Source: an uncultured Gammaproteobacteria bacterium
GTDB lineage: Bacteria; Pseudomonadota; Gammaproteobacteria; Xanthomonadales; Xanthomonadaceae
Assembly: GCA_946885735.1 (NCBI GenBank)
Contig: CAMPGW010000076.1
Span: forward strand, 1-13,887
DNA length: 13,887 bases
Direction of reading: 5' to 3'
How positions within the stretch are numbered: the first letter of the stretch is position 1; every line of letters begins with the position of its first letter. This document shows, piece after piece, positions 1 to 6,080 of the stretch. A model generated the notes under the pieces. The model saw only the letters and a list, made by a program, of their open reading frames with translations. It made no database searches and had not been told where the DNA came from. The position numbers were made by a program, and so were the translations under genes.

Positions 1-198
1 CGCGACATCCCGGTCATCATGATCAGCGGCAACGAGCAGGCGACCGAGCAGTTCTACGCCCACCGGATCGGCGCCGACGACTTCATGAAGAAGCCGTTCT
101 CGCGGGCGGAGGTGTTCGCGCGGATCGAGCGGCTGCTGGACCCCGACCGGATCCCGCGGCGGATCCCGGTGGCCACGGGCGAATCCGAAACCGCCTGA
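1..198 (+). CDS. Response regulator receiver domain, C-terminal fragment (5' end outside window)
   Basis: The first 65 codons, read from base 1 to the TGA at 196-198, encode the last part of a CheY-like receiver domain. Visible are the beta4 strand VIMISG with the conserved Ser/Thr position, the GADDFMKKPF stretch containing the conserved Lys-Pro pair (residues 31-32 of the fragment), and the final helix AEVFARIERLL. In this family phosphorylation of an upstream Asp changes the face built from these residues. The phospho-acceptor Asp lies before the window. After the final helix only about 18 residues remain (Arg/Pro-rich, then ATGESETA), so no output domain follows the receiver. It is therefore either a stand-alone receiver or a protein whose output domain is N-terminal. 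The pathway it serves cannot be told from this fragment. The family call is firm and the specific identity is open. Confidence 0.85.
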   Translation, partial: RDIPVIMISGNEQATEQFYAHRIGADDFMKKPFSRAEVFARIERLLDPDRIPRRIPVATGESETA

Positions 199-449
199 AC
201 CCGGTTCCGGGGGCCGTTTGAAACGGTGGTTTGGCGCTTTTGCGCGCCGGATAACCGAAATTTCATATCCCGTTTGCTACTATCCACCGGCAGTTCCCCC
301 CGGACACGCGGCCTCGACCGATCCCCGGGCCTGCCTAGGCCGCGCCTCGCCGGCCCTCGCATCGGCCCCCGCCGCCCTCCGGTTTTTCCGTTCGCGCCTG
401 CCGGCGTTCGCCGGCGGCCGTCCGCGTCCCCGCCTTACAGGAGCCTTCG
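199..449. other. Intergenic region with small inverted repeats
   Basis: About 250 bases separate the receiver-domain gene from the DUF2383 gene. The first 90 bases are clearly more AT-rich than the surroundings. Visible structure: CCGTTTGAAACGG at 214-226 (6-base arms around one G); GGCGC/GCGCC arms at 233-237 and 244-248; and a GC-rich hairpin with GCCGGC arms at 400-405 and 410-415 in the would-be leader of the next gene. None is followed by a T-run, so I do not call an intrinsic terminator. Short open frames here have no coding character. I see no RNA gene I can name. Confidence 0.4.
275..283 (+). promoter_or_regulatory. Possible extended -10 promoter for the DUF2383 gene
   Basis: TGCTACTAT at 275-283 fits an extended -10 (TGn followed by TACTAT, four of six matches to TATAAT) inside the AT-rich part of the intergenic region. 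There is no good -35 hexamer at 17 bases. If used, transcription would start near 290 and give a leader of about 160 bases with a GC-rich hairpin before the ribosome site. Confidence 0.3.
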
Positions 450-887
450 ATGAGCGAGACCGCCTGCACCCTCCACGACCTGATCCAGATCAGCCGCGAT
501 GGCACGGAGTTCTACGAGGAGGCCGCCCGTTCGGTGTCGGACAAGAAACTCAGCCGCGTCTTCACCGACATGGCGAAGGCCAAGGCGGACCTGGCCACCA
601 ACCTGGCCAGCGAAGTGAAGCCCGCCAAGGGCAAGGCGCTGCCGCCGATGGACCTGGTCGGGGAGATCGGCCAGACCTACGCCGGCATCGGCCGCGGCCC
701 GACCTCGGTCAACTCCGCCCACATCACCGCGCTCGAGCAGAGCGAGACCCATATCCAGGGTTCGCTGCAGAAGGTGGTGATGGACCGCGACAACAGCTTC
801 GTCATCCGGGTGCTGGCCAAGCAGTACGTCAGCAAGGCCGAGGCCCTGAAGGCCGAACTGCGCAGCCGCAAGCGCTCGCTGGGCTGA
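450..887 (+). CDS. DUF2383-type four-helix-bundle protein
   Basis: This is a 145-residue, fully helical, soluble-looking protein with no signal peptide. The pattern (N-terminal LHDLIQISRDGTEFYEEAA, a central charged helix with LATNLASEV, a C-terminal helix ending in a basic tail) resembles the PA2169/DUF2383 family, a ferritin-like four-helix-bundle group of unknown function. I recognise this from overall pattern, not from a catalytic motif. The ATG at 450 is supported by AGGAG at 439-443, six bases upstream. It ends 16 bases before the SrkA-like kinase on the same strand, so the two are probably co-transcribed. Relatives are often found beside stress genes, which fits the kinase and Msr neighbours, but no function can be read from the sequence. 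Confidence 0.75.
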   Translation: MSETACTLHDLIQISRDGTEFYEEAARSVSDKKLSRVFTDMAKAKADLATNLASEVKPAKGKALPPMDLVGEIGQTYAGIGRGPTSVNSAHITALEQSETHIQGSLQKVVMDRDNSFVIRVLAKQYVSKAEALKAELRSRKRSLG

Positions 888-903
888 ACCCGGCCGCGGC
901 CGA

Positions 904-1899
904 ATGGCCGGCGAACCGTCCGCCCCGTTCGCGGGGCTGGACCCGGATGCCATCCTCGCCGCCTGCGAGCACGTCGGCCTGGTGCCCGACGGCCGCATCC
1001 TCGCGCTCAACAGCTACGAGAACCGCGTCTTCCGCATCGGCATGGAGGACGCGCCCGCGCGGGTGCTGAAGTTCTACCGGCCCGCCCGCTGGAGCGACGC
1101 GGCGATCCTCGAGGAACATGCCTTCAGCGCCGAACTGCGCGAGGCCGATCTGTCGGTGGTGGCGCCGCAGGTCCTGCACGGACGCACCTTGCATCGGCAT
1201 GGCGGGCATCGCTTCGCGGTGTTCCCGCTGCAGGGAGGCCACGCGCCCGAACCGGCGCAGCGCGACGTGCTGCAGCAGATCGGACGCAGCCTCGGCCGCC
1301 TGCACGAAGTCGGCGCCCGCTCCGCCTTCCGCCACCGCGGCCTGCTCTCCCTCCAGGGCCATGCCATCGACTCCGTCGAATACCTGCTCGACGCCGACTG
1401 GTTGCCGCCGGAGCTGGAAGCCAACTTCGTCGCCCTCTGCGACCAGGTCGTGGACGCCATCGAGGATGGCTTCGAGGCCTGCGGCGGGTTCGAGACCCTG
1501 CGCCTGCACGGCGACTGCCATCCGGGCAACATCCTGTGGCGCGACGGGGCCCCGCATTTCGTCGACCTGGACGACGCCATCGGCGGCCCCGTCATCCAGG
1601 ACCTGTGGATGCTCGCCACCGGCGACGCCGCCGCGCGGGCGGAGCAACTGGGCTGGCTGCTGGAAGGCTACGGACTGTTCCGCGACTTCGACCCACGCCA
1701 GTTGCACCTGGTCGAACCGCTGCGGGCGATGCGCCTGCTGCACTACCACGCCTGGATCGCCCGCCGCTGGCACGATCCGGCCTTCCCGGCCGCCTTTCCG
1801 TGGTTCGCCTCGCCGCGCCACTGGGAAGAGGTGATCGTGCAGTTGCAGGAGCAGCTGGTGGCCCTGCGCGAGCCGACGATCGAACTGCCGCCGCGCTGA
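904..1899 (+). CDS. srkA: SrkA/YihE/RdoA-like stress response Ser/Thr protein kinase
   Basis: This 331-residue protein has an aminoglycoside-phosphotransferase-like kinase fold and matches E. coli SrkA (YihE) in length and motifs. It shows SYENRVFRIG (residues 37-46, N-lobe nucleotide site), the ATP-binding Lys in VLKFYRP (Lys56), the Brenner motif HGDCHPGN (202-209, with catalytic Asp204 and Asn209) and the metal-binding DLDD (221-224). The C-terminal part has the family's HYHAWIARRW (280-289). SrkA is a cytosolic kinase that protects E. coli from stress-induced death and is linked to the Cpx envelope response; that role is inherited here by homology. The ATG at 904 has no clear Shine-Dalgarno sequence. 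It lies 16 bases after the DUF2383 stop, so translation may depend on upstream ribosomes. The gene is followed 85 bases later by exported methionine sulfoxide reductases, consistent with an envelope-stress setting. Confidence 0.9.
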   Translation: MAGEPSAPFAGLDPDAILAACEHVGLVPDGRILALNSYENRVFRIGMEDAPARVLKFYRPARWSDAAILEEHAFSAELREADLSVVAPQVLHGRTLHRHGGHRFAVFPLQGGHAPEPAQRDVLQQIGRSLGRLHEVGARSAFRHRGLLSLQGHAIDSVEYLLDADWLPPELEANFVALCDQVVDAIEDGFEACGGFETLRLHGDCHPGNILWRDGAPHFVDLDDAIGGPVIQDLWMLATGDAAARAEQLGWLLEGYGLFRDFDPRQLHLVEPLRAMRLLHYHAWIARRWHDPAFPAAFPWFASPRHWEEVIVQLQEQLVALREPTIELPPR

Positions 1900-1972
1900 G
1901 GCGTAACTTTCGGCGCTACCGCCGCGAATGCTCACCGTACCGGTCTTCACCCGACCCTTCGCTTCGGCCCGC

Positions 1973-1978
1973 TAGACT
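1973..1978 (+). promoter_or_regulatory. -10 box placing transcription start on the msrB ATG (leaderless)
   Basis: TAGACT at 1973-1978 is followed by exactly six bases and then the ATG at 1985. With the usual 6-7 base distance from -10 to transcription start, the mRNA would begin at the A of the start codon. No Shine-Dalgarno sequence is present. There is no good -35 at 17 bases; TTCACC at 1946-1951 is 21 bases away. The same geometry recurs at pyrC and the dioxygenase gene. Confidence 0.6.
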
Positions 1979-1984
1979 TTCGCC

Positions 1985-2572
1985 ATGGAACGCACCCCCG
2001 ACCCGTCCCGCCGTCGCTTGCTCGTCGGCGGCATCCTCGCCCTCGCTGGCGCAGGCGTGGCCTGCTCGCGTCCCGGCGCGGCCGCGGCAGGGACGGCGGC
2101 CGCGGCTGCGGGCCCGCCGCCCGTCGTGGACATCGTCGAGGTCGATGCGACGGGCAAGGCCCTGCGCAGCGTGCGCGTGCCCAAGCTGCGGCTGACCGAA
2201 GCGCAATGGAAGCAGAAGCTCGGCCCGAAGGCGTTCTACATCACCCGCCAGGCCGGCACCGAGCGGCCCTTCAGCGGTGCCTACAACGACCTGCACGCGC
2301 GCGGCCTGTTCCGTTGCATCGGCTGCGATACCGCCCTCTTCCACTCCGACGCGAAGTTCGACTCGGGCACCGGATGGCCGAGTTTCTGGAAGCCCGTCGC
2401 CGCGCAGAACGTGGTCGACCGCGAGGACCGCAGCCTCGGCATGCTGCGCACCGAGACCCTGTGCCGACGCTGCGATGCGCACCTCGGCCATGTCTTCGAC
2501 GACGGCCCGGCCCCGACCGGACTGCGCTACTGCATCAATTCGGCGGCGCTGCGCTTCGACGCGGCGGCGTGA
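1985..2572 (+). CDS. msrB: Peptide-methionine (R)-S-oxide reductase MsrB with Tat-type export signal
   Basis: This 195-residue MsrB reduces the R form of methionine sulfoxide in proteins. The zinc site is complete: CIGC (111-114) and CRRC (160-163). Signature blocks SGTGWPSFW (127-135), HLGHVFDDG (166-174) and [11 protein letters not shown] (181-191) are present, with catalytic Cys183. The resolving-Cys position before GWPSF is Thr129, so no classical resolving cysteine is visible. The N-terminus has SRRRLLV (8-14), a good twin-arginine motif, then a hydrophobic segment and a long Ala-rich linker, pointing to export by Tat. Cys27 ends the hydrophobic run but the lipobox is poor (GVAC). The start at 1985 follows a TAGACT box by six bases and has no ribosome site. 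It is 12 bases before msrA, forming an envelope repair operon. Confidence 0.95.
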   Translation: MERTPDPSRRRLLVGGILALAGAGVACSRPGAAAAGTAAAAAGPPPVVDIVEVDATGKALRSVRVPKLRLTEAQWKQKLGPKAFYITRQAGTERPFSGAYNDLHARGLFRCIGCDTALFHSDAKFDSGTGWPSFWKPVAAQNVVDREDRSLGMLRTETLCRRCDAHLGHVFDDGPAPTGLRYCINSAALRFDAAA

Positions 2573-2584
2573 CGGGAGGCATCG

Positions 2585-3262
2585 ATGAACCGCGTACTGC
2601 GACTGTTGGCGGCCGGCGCCGTGTTCGCCGGTCTCGCACTCCCGGGCCCGCGCGCGCTTGCCGCGGAAGAGGCGATCGTCGTCGGATTCGAGGAGCCTGC
2701 CGGCCCTCGCGAGACCGCCGTCTTCGCAGGCGGATGCTTCTGGGGCGTCGAGGCCGTGTTCGAGCACGTGAAGGGCGTGGTCGAGGTTCGCTCGGGCTAT
2801 TCCGGCGGCCGCGGCGGGCAACCGTCCTACGAAGCCGTGAGCCGCGGCCGCACCGGCCACGCCGAGGCCGTCGAGGTGACCTACGACCCGACGCGCGTGA
2901 GCTACGGGCAGTTGCTCTCGGTGTTCTTCCTCATCGCGCACGACCCCACCCAACTCGATCGTCAGGGTCCGGACCATGGCCCCCAGTACCGCTCCGCGAT
3001 ATTCCATCGCTCCCCGGCGCAGGAGCGCGCGGCGCGGGCCTACATCGAGCGGATGACGCGGGACGGTCGCCACGGCGACGCCCCGGTGGTCACCCAGTTG
3101 GTCGCGCTCGACCGGTTCTGGCCGGCGGAGGATTACCATCAGGATTTCGCCCGTCGCAATCCGCGGCATCCCTACATCCTGGCCTGGGATGCCCCCAAAC
3201 TGGTGGACCTGCGCCGCCGGCTGCCTGGCCTGTATCGCCCGCAGGGGCTGGCGGCGCGCTGA
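2585..3262 (+). CDS. msrA: Exported peptide-methionine (S)-S-oxide reductase MsrA
   Basis: This 225-residue MsrA reduces the S form of methionine sulfoxide. The active-site motif GCFWG is at 50-54 with catalytic Cys51, supported by the family's GYSGG (71-75), HAEAVEVTYDP (92-102) and DHGPQYRSAIF (130-140). The N-terminus is a Sec-type signal peptide: basic MNRVLR, a hydrophobic core and a likely cleavage after ALA near residue 27. Cys51 is the only cysteine in the whole protein, so the C-terminal resolving cysteines found in many MsrA proteins are absent. The ATG is supported by GGGAGG at 2574-2579 and lies 12 bases after the msrB stop, so it is surely in the msrB transcript. Together the two enzymes would repair both sulfoxide diastereomers outside the cytoplasm. 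Confidence 0.96.
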   Translation: MNRVLRLLAAGAVFAGLALPGPRALAAEEAIVVGFEEPAGPRETAVFAGGCFWGVEAVFEHVKGVVEVRSGYSGGRGGQPSYEAVSRGRTGHAEAVEVTYDPTRVSYGQLLSVFFLIAHDPTQLDRQGPDHGPQYRSAIFHRSPAQERAARAYIERMTRDGRHGDAPVVTQLVALDRFWPAEDYHQDFARRNPRHPYILAWDAPKLVDLRRRLPGLYRPQGLAAR

Positions 3263-3269
3263 CCTGCAT

Positions 3270-3275
3270 TAGACT
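3270..3275 (+). promoter_or_regulatory. -10 box placing transcription start on the pyrC ATG (leaderless)
   Basis: TAGACT at 3270-3275 sits between the msrA stop (3262) and the pyrC ATG (3282), again with exactly six intervening bases and no Shine-Dalgarno sequence. No -35 box is evident in the GC-rich end of msrA. If active it gives pyrC a leaderless mRNA independent of msrBA. Confidence 0.55.
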
Positions 3276-3281
3276 GCCGGC

Positions 3282-4325
3282 ATGCCCGCCGACACCCTGA
3301 CCCTCGCCCGTCCCGACGACTGGCACCTGCACCTGCGCGACGGCGAGTCGCTGCGGGCCGTGCTGCCCGATACCGCGCGCCGCTTCGGTCGCGCGATCGT
3401 CATGCCGAACCTGGCGCCGCCAGTGCGCACCGTGGCCGAGGCCGCGGCCTACCGGGACCGCATCCTCGCCGCGTTGCCCGAGGGCATGCACTTCGAGCCG
3501 CTGATGACGCTCTACCTCACCGAGGCGACGCCCGCGGAGGAGATCCTGGCCGCGCGCGCGAGCGGATTCGTGCATGCGGTGAAGTACTACCCCGCCGGCG
3601 CCACCACCAATTCGCAATCGGGCGTCACCGACCTGGCCCGCTGCGAGGCGGTGTTCGACGCGATGCAGGCCGTGGGCATGCCGCTGCTGTTGCACGGCGA
3701 GGTCACCGATCCGGAGGTGGACGTGTTCGACCGCGAGGCGGTCTTCATCGAACGCCACCTGCAGTCGCTCGCCGACCGCTTCCCCCGGCTCAAGCTGGTG
3801 CTCGAGCACGTGACGACGCGGCAGGGCGTGGAGTTCGTGCTGGGCGCGCGCGAAGGCGTCGCCGCCACGCTGACCGCCCACCACCTGCTGATGAACCGCA
3901 ACGACCTGTTCCGCGGCGGACTGCGGCCGCACGCGTACTGCCTGCCGGTGCTCAAGCGCGAGACCCATCGGCAAGCGCTGCTGGCTGCGGCGACGTCGGG
4001 CAATCCGCGCTTCTTCCTTGGCACCGACAGCGCACCGCACCCGCGCCATGCCAAGGAATCGGACTGCGGCTGCGCGGGCATCTACACGGCCCACGCCGGC
4101 ATCGAACTCTATGCCGAAGCCTTCGAGGAAGCCGGCGCGCTCGACCGCCTGGAGGGCTTCGCCAGCGAACACGGGCCCGACTTCTACGGACTGCCGCGCG
4201 CCGCGCAACGCATCACCCTGGTGCGCGAAGCGATGGCGGTGCCTGCGGACATCGCGCTGGGTCCGCATCGCCTGGTGCCCATGCGCGCCGGTGCATCCAT
4301 CGCCTGGAGCCTGTCCGCCACCTGA
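3282..4325 (+). CDS. pyrC: Dihydroorotase PyrC
   Basis: This is a 347-residue dihydroorotase of the PyrC class, almost the same length as the E. coli enzyme. It catalyses the reversible ring closure of N-carbamoyl-aspartate to dihydroorotate in pyrimidine synthesis, in the cytosol. All binuclear zinc ligands can be seen: His15 and His17 in [10 protein letters not shown], the carbamylated Lys101 in [12 protein letters not shown], His138 in LLLHGE, His176 in LEHVTT and Asp249 in GTDSAPH. The gene starts 19 bases after msrA on the same strand, has its own TAGACT box six bases before the ATG and lacks a ribosome site, so it may be transcribed separately despite sitting in line with the Msr genes. 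No other pyr gene and no attenuator-like leader is visible nearby. Confidence 0.97.
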   Translation: MPADTLTLARPDDWHLHLRDGESLRAVLPDTARRFGRAIVMPNLAPPVRTVAEAAAYRDRILAALPEGMHFEPLMTLYLTEATPAEEILAARASGFVHAVKYYPAGATTNSQSGVTDLARCEAVFDAMQAVGMPLLLHGEVTDPEVDVFDREAVFIERHLQSLADRFPRLKLVLEHVTTRQGVEFVLGAREGVAATLTAHHLLMNRNDLFRGGLRPHAYCLPVLKRETHRQALLAAATSGNPRFFLGTDSAPHPRHAKESDCGCAGIYTAHAGIELYAEAFEEAGALDRLEGFASEHGPDFYGLPRAAQRITLVREAMAVPADIALGPHRLVPMRAGASIAWSLSAT

Positions 4326-4428
4326 GCGGCCGGCGGCGCCGAGGCTCGACACGAGTCCGCTGGACTGCTTCGCTTGCGTTCACCTTGGCAATGGGGCGAC
4401 ACGCCGTCGCCCCCGGGAAGGAACCCAC

Positions 4429-4719
4429 ATGCCGACCGTGCACATCCGTTTCACCGGGGCCGAGCGCCAGCTTGGCGCCATGATCCATGCCCTGGAAGCC
4501 ATCGAAGGGATCGAGCACGTCGAGGAAGTCGGCGACCTGATGCCGCACATGGACGACGAGGATTCCAGTTCCGCCGGCCTGAGCGACCTCGCCGGCCCGA
4601 CCGTCCACGACATCGAGGTCGAGGCCCCCAACCAGGAGGGTGTCCGGCGCGTGCACGAAACGGCCGAGATGGTCGCGCGGCAGCTCGATGCCGTCGTCGA
4701 GTTCGTGGAAGCCTTCTGA
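4429..4719 (+). CDS. Unrecognised 96-aa alpha/beta protein, coupled to a Gre-family gene
   Basis: I do not recognise a named family for this 96-residue acidic protein. Predicted order is a strand (VHIRF), helix (ERQLGAMIHALEAI), strand (HVEEV), an acidic loop DLMPHMDDEDSSSAGLSDL (36-54), strand (VHDIEVEA) and a long C-terminal helix (73-96). That order suggests a small ferredoxin-like or sandwich fold with an exposed acidic, serine-rich loop. There is no signal peptide and no cysteine. An open frame extends far upstream, but the ATG at 4429 is chosen because AAGGA at 4418-4422 lies six bases before it and the protein starts with a clean strand there. Its TGA overlaps the ATG of the Gre-family gene (TGATG at 4717-4721), a strong sign of translational coupling and a shared role. 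Confidence 0.75.
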   Translation: MPTVHIRFTGAERQLGAMIHALEAIEGIEHVEEVGDLMPHMDDEDSSSAGLSDLAGPTVHDIEVEAPNQEGVRRVHETAEMVARQLDAVVEFVEAF

Positions 4720-5225
4720 TGGAACGTCCCGCCACCGGCGCCGGCGCCGGCGGTGCACCGCCTCCCGCGTTGCCCGACCTGCCGCTGAGCCCGCACACCA
4801 ACCTGGTCACGGCCCGCGGGCTGGCCCAGTTGCATGCGCGCCGCGTGGACGCCGAGCAGCGCCTGGAAGCACTCGACCCCGCGGCCCAGCTCGATCGCGA
4901 CTACCTCGAACGCCACTTGCGCTGGCTGCGTGCGCGCATCGACTCCGCGGTGCCGGTGGGGCCTCGCATGGAAGCGCGCGATCGGGTCGGCTTCGGCTGC
5001 CTGGTCGAGGTGCGTGAGTCGGACGGGCGCCTGTCGCGCTACCGCATCGTCGGTGAGGATGAAGCCGACGCCGAGCACGGCCTGCTGAGCTGGGTGTCGC
5101 CGCTGGCGCTTGCCCTGGAAGGCGCGGCGGCGGGACAGCAGCTGCGCTGGCGCCGGGCCGACGAGGACGTCGAAATCGAGGTGTTGCGCATCGAGTACGA
5201 CATGGACCCCGGCAGCGAGCACTGA
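4719..5225 (+). CDS. GreA/GreB-family protein with shortened coiled coil
   Basis: The C-terminal half of this 168-residue protein (about 88-160) is a clear Gre C-terminal FKBP-like domain: GFGCLVEVRESDG, YRIVGEDEAD (108-117), LLSWVSPLALALEG (122-135) and EIEVLRIEY (152-160). This domain docks Gre factors in the RNA polymerase secondary channel. The N-terminal part begins with a Pro/Gly-rich stretch, then NLVTARGLAQL (28-38), a familiar Gre start, and a helical hairpin ending near residue 78. The hairpin is about 20 residues shorter than in GreA, and the tip motif GDLxENAEY, whose acidic residues promote transcript cleavage, is missing. It may therefore modulate polymerase without cleavage, like Rnk or Gfh proteins; this is inference. 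The ATG overlaps the stop of the 96-aa gene by one base. It is too divergent to be named greA or greB with confidence. Confidence 0.85.
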   Translation: MERPATGAGAGGAPPPALPDLPLSPHTNLVTARGLAQLHARRVDAEQRLEALDPAAQLDRDYLERHLRWLRARIDSAVPVGPRMEARDRVGFGCLVEVRESDGRLSRYRIVGEDEADAEHGLLSWVSPLALALEGAAAGQQLRWRRADEDVEIEVLRIEYDMDPGSEH

Positions 5226-5227
5226 CC

Positions 5228-5244
5228 GGCGCGCAAGCTGCGCC
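5228..5244. terminator. Weak hairpin between convergent genes
   Basis: GGCGC at 5228-5232 pairs with GCGCC at 5240-5244 in the 19-base gap between the convergent Gre-like gene and the dioxygenase gene. The stem is only five base pairs and has no T-run on either side, so intrinsic termination is doubtful. It is recorded because nothing else separates the two converging transcripts. Confidence 0.25.
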
Positions 5245-5985
5245 TCAGGCCCGTTTCAGCGTCACCACCAGCACGTCGCGCCAGGCCGGCTTTCCGGGAT
5301 CCACGGGCTCGACCGCGGTGACGCCGTGGTGCATCCGACGGTCCTCGACCAGGGCCGCGTCCAGGGGCTCGGCCAGGGTGAAGCTTCCTGCGAGGGTGCC
5401 GTCGGCACGGCCGATCAAAGTGGTGCCCTCGCGCACGTTGCTCCGACGCACCAGCAGCACCAGCACGTGGTCGACGCCGTCCCGATGCATGCCTTCCGGC
5501 GTGGGCAGCCCGGGTTCGCCGGGGCGAGCCTCGATGCGGAACTGGTGGATCTCGACGAACCAGCCCGCCGCCGCCGGATCCGCCATGCCGAACACCGACT
5601 GGCAGAACGCGAAGATCGAGCGCAGCGTCGGCCCCCGCTCCGCATCCTCGTCGACCGGTTCGAACCAGCGTTGCACGCCGCCGTTGAGCGGGTTGTAGTC
5701 CAGGGCCTGGAAGTGCGGCTGCGGCGGAAGCCTTTCCGCCGGACCCTGCGCCGGCAGGTGGAACACCGCATGGCGGCGACGCCGGTAGCGACCGTGGTCG
5801 GCCATGAAGGTGTCCAGCGGGAGCCGGTCCCAGGCGGACGCGAAGCGGTCCCAGTCGGAGCACGCCCCGGAATCGCCGAGGGCCTCGCGCATGCGGGTGG
5901 ACGGCACGAAGGCGTAGCCCTGCGCGCGGAGCGAGGCCGCCAGCGCGGCGAGCCCATCGGCGCGGGAGGCGATGGCGGTTTCCAT
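5245..5985 (-). CDS. 2OG-Fe(II) dioxygenase-family protein (BsmA/amino-acid hydroxylase type)
   Basis: This 246-residue cytosolic protein resembles the 2OG-Fe dioxygenase family that includes BsmA and L-isoleucine 4-hydroxylase (IDO). The iron ligands can be placed: the HxD pair His167 and Asp169 in PEGMHRDGVDHVLVLLV, and a distal His at 219 or 220 in RRMHHGVTAVEP. Arg236 in WRDVLVVTLKR is a candidate 2-oxoglutarate-binding residue. The segments GYAFVPSTRMR (23-33) and WFVEIHQFRI (142-151) also fit. Such enzymes use O2 and 2-oxoglutarate to hydroxylate small molecules, often free amino acids; the substrate here is unknown. There is no biosynthetic neighbour: it lies alone between convergent and same-strand unrelated genes. 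The start at 5985 follows a TAGCAT box by six bases and lacks a ribosome site, suggesting a leaderless mRNA. Confidence 0.85.
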   Translation of the reverse strand: METAIASRADGLAALAASLRAQGYAFVPSTRMREALGDSGACSDWDRFASAWDRLPLDTFMADHGRYRRRRHAVFHLPAQGPAERLPPQPHFQALDYNPLNGGVQRWFEPVDEDAERGPTLRSIFAFCQSVFGMADPAAAGWFVEIHQFRIEARPGEPGLPTPEGMHRDGVDHVLVLLVRRSNVREGTTLIGRADGTLAGSFTLAEPLDAALVEDRRMHHGVTAVEPVDPGKPAWRDVLVVTLKRA

Positions 5986-5991
5986 CCGCGA

Positions 5992-5997
5992 ATGCTA
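5992..5997 (-). promoter_or_regulatory. -10 box placing transcription start on the dioxygenase ATG (leaderless)
   Basis: Read on the minus strand, TAGCAT (5997 down to 5992) is followed by TCGCGG and then the ATG at 5985, the same six-base gap seen at msrB and pyrC. No Shine-Dalgarno sequence is present and no -35 box is evident upstream. Confidence 0.5.
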
Positions 5998-6035
5998 CTC
6001 CGTCCGCCGCCGCTGGCGGCGCCTTCGCAAAAGGA

Positions 6036-6059
6036 AAACGCCCGGCGAACCGGGCGTTT
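6036..6059 (-). terminator. Intrinsic terminator of the repeat-rich secreted protein gene
   Basis: A 10-bp perfect stem closes a four-base loop (AAACGCCCGG, loop CGAA, CCGGGCGTTT on the plus strand). On the minus strand the loop reads TTCG and the stem is followed by T-rich sequence (GTTTTCC). It lies 21 bases after the stop of the 6081-7529 gene and ends its transcript before the dioxygenase promoter. Confidence 0.8.
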
Positions 6060-6080
6060 CCATGACACGTCCGCAAGGCC

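Noticed and set aside
232..243. Possible sigma-54 promoter (TGGC...GC) before the DUF2383 gene
   Set aside because: The GG and GC elements are separated by seven bases, not the required ten.
214..248. Inverted repeats after the response regulator as an intrinsic terminator
   Set aside because: Stems are only about five base pairs and no T-run follows; kept only as a description of the intergenic region.
1916..4352. Long minus-strand frames (1916-3169 and 3090-4352) opposite msrBA and pyrC
   Set aside because: They lie opposite genes with complete active sites, have shadow-like composition and no start signals.
4018..4428. Extension of the 96-aa protein upstream through the pyrC end
   Set aside because: The upstream part is an out-of-frame reading of pyrC with Arg/Pro-rich composition. 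A ribosome site and clean protein start are at 4429.
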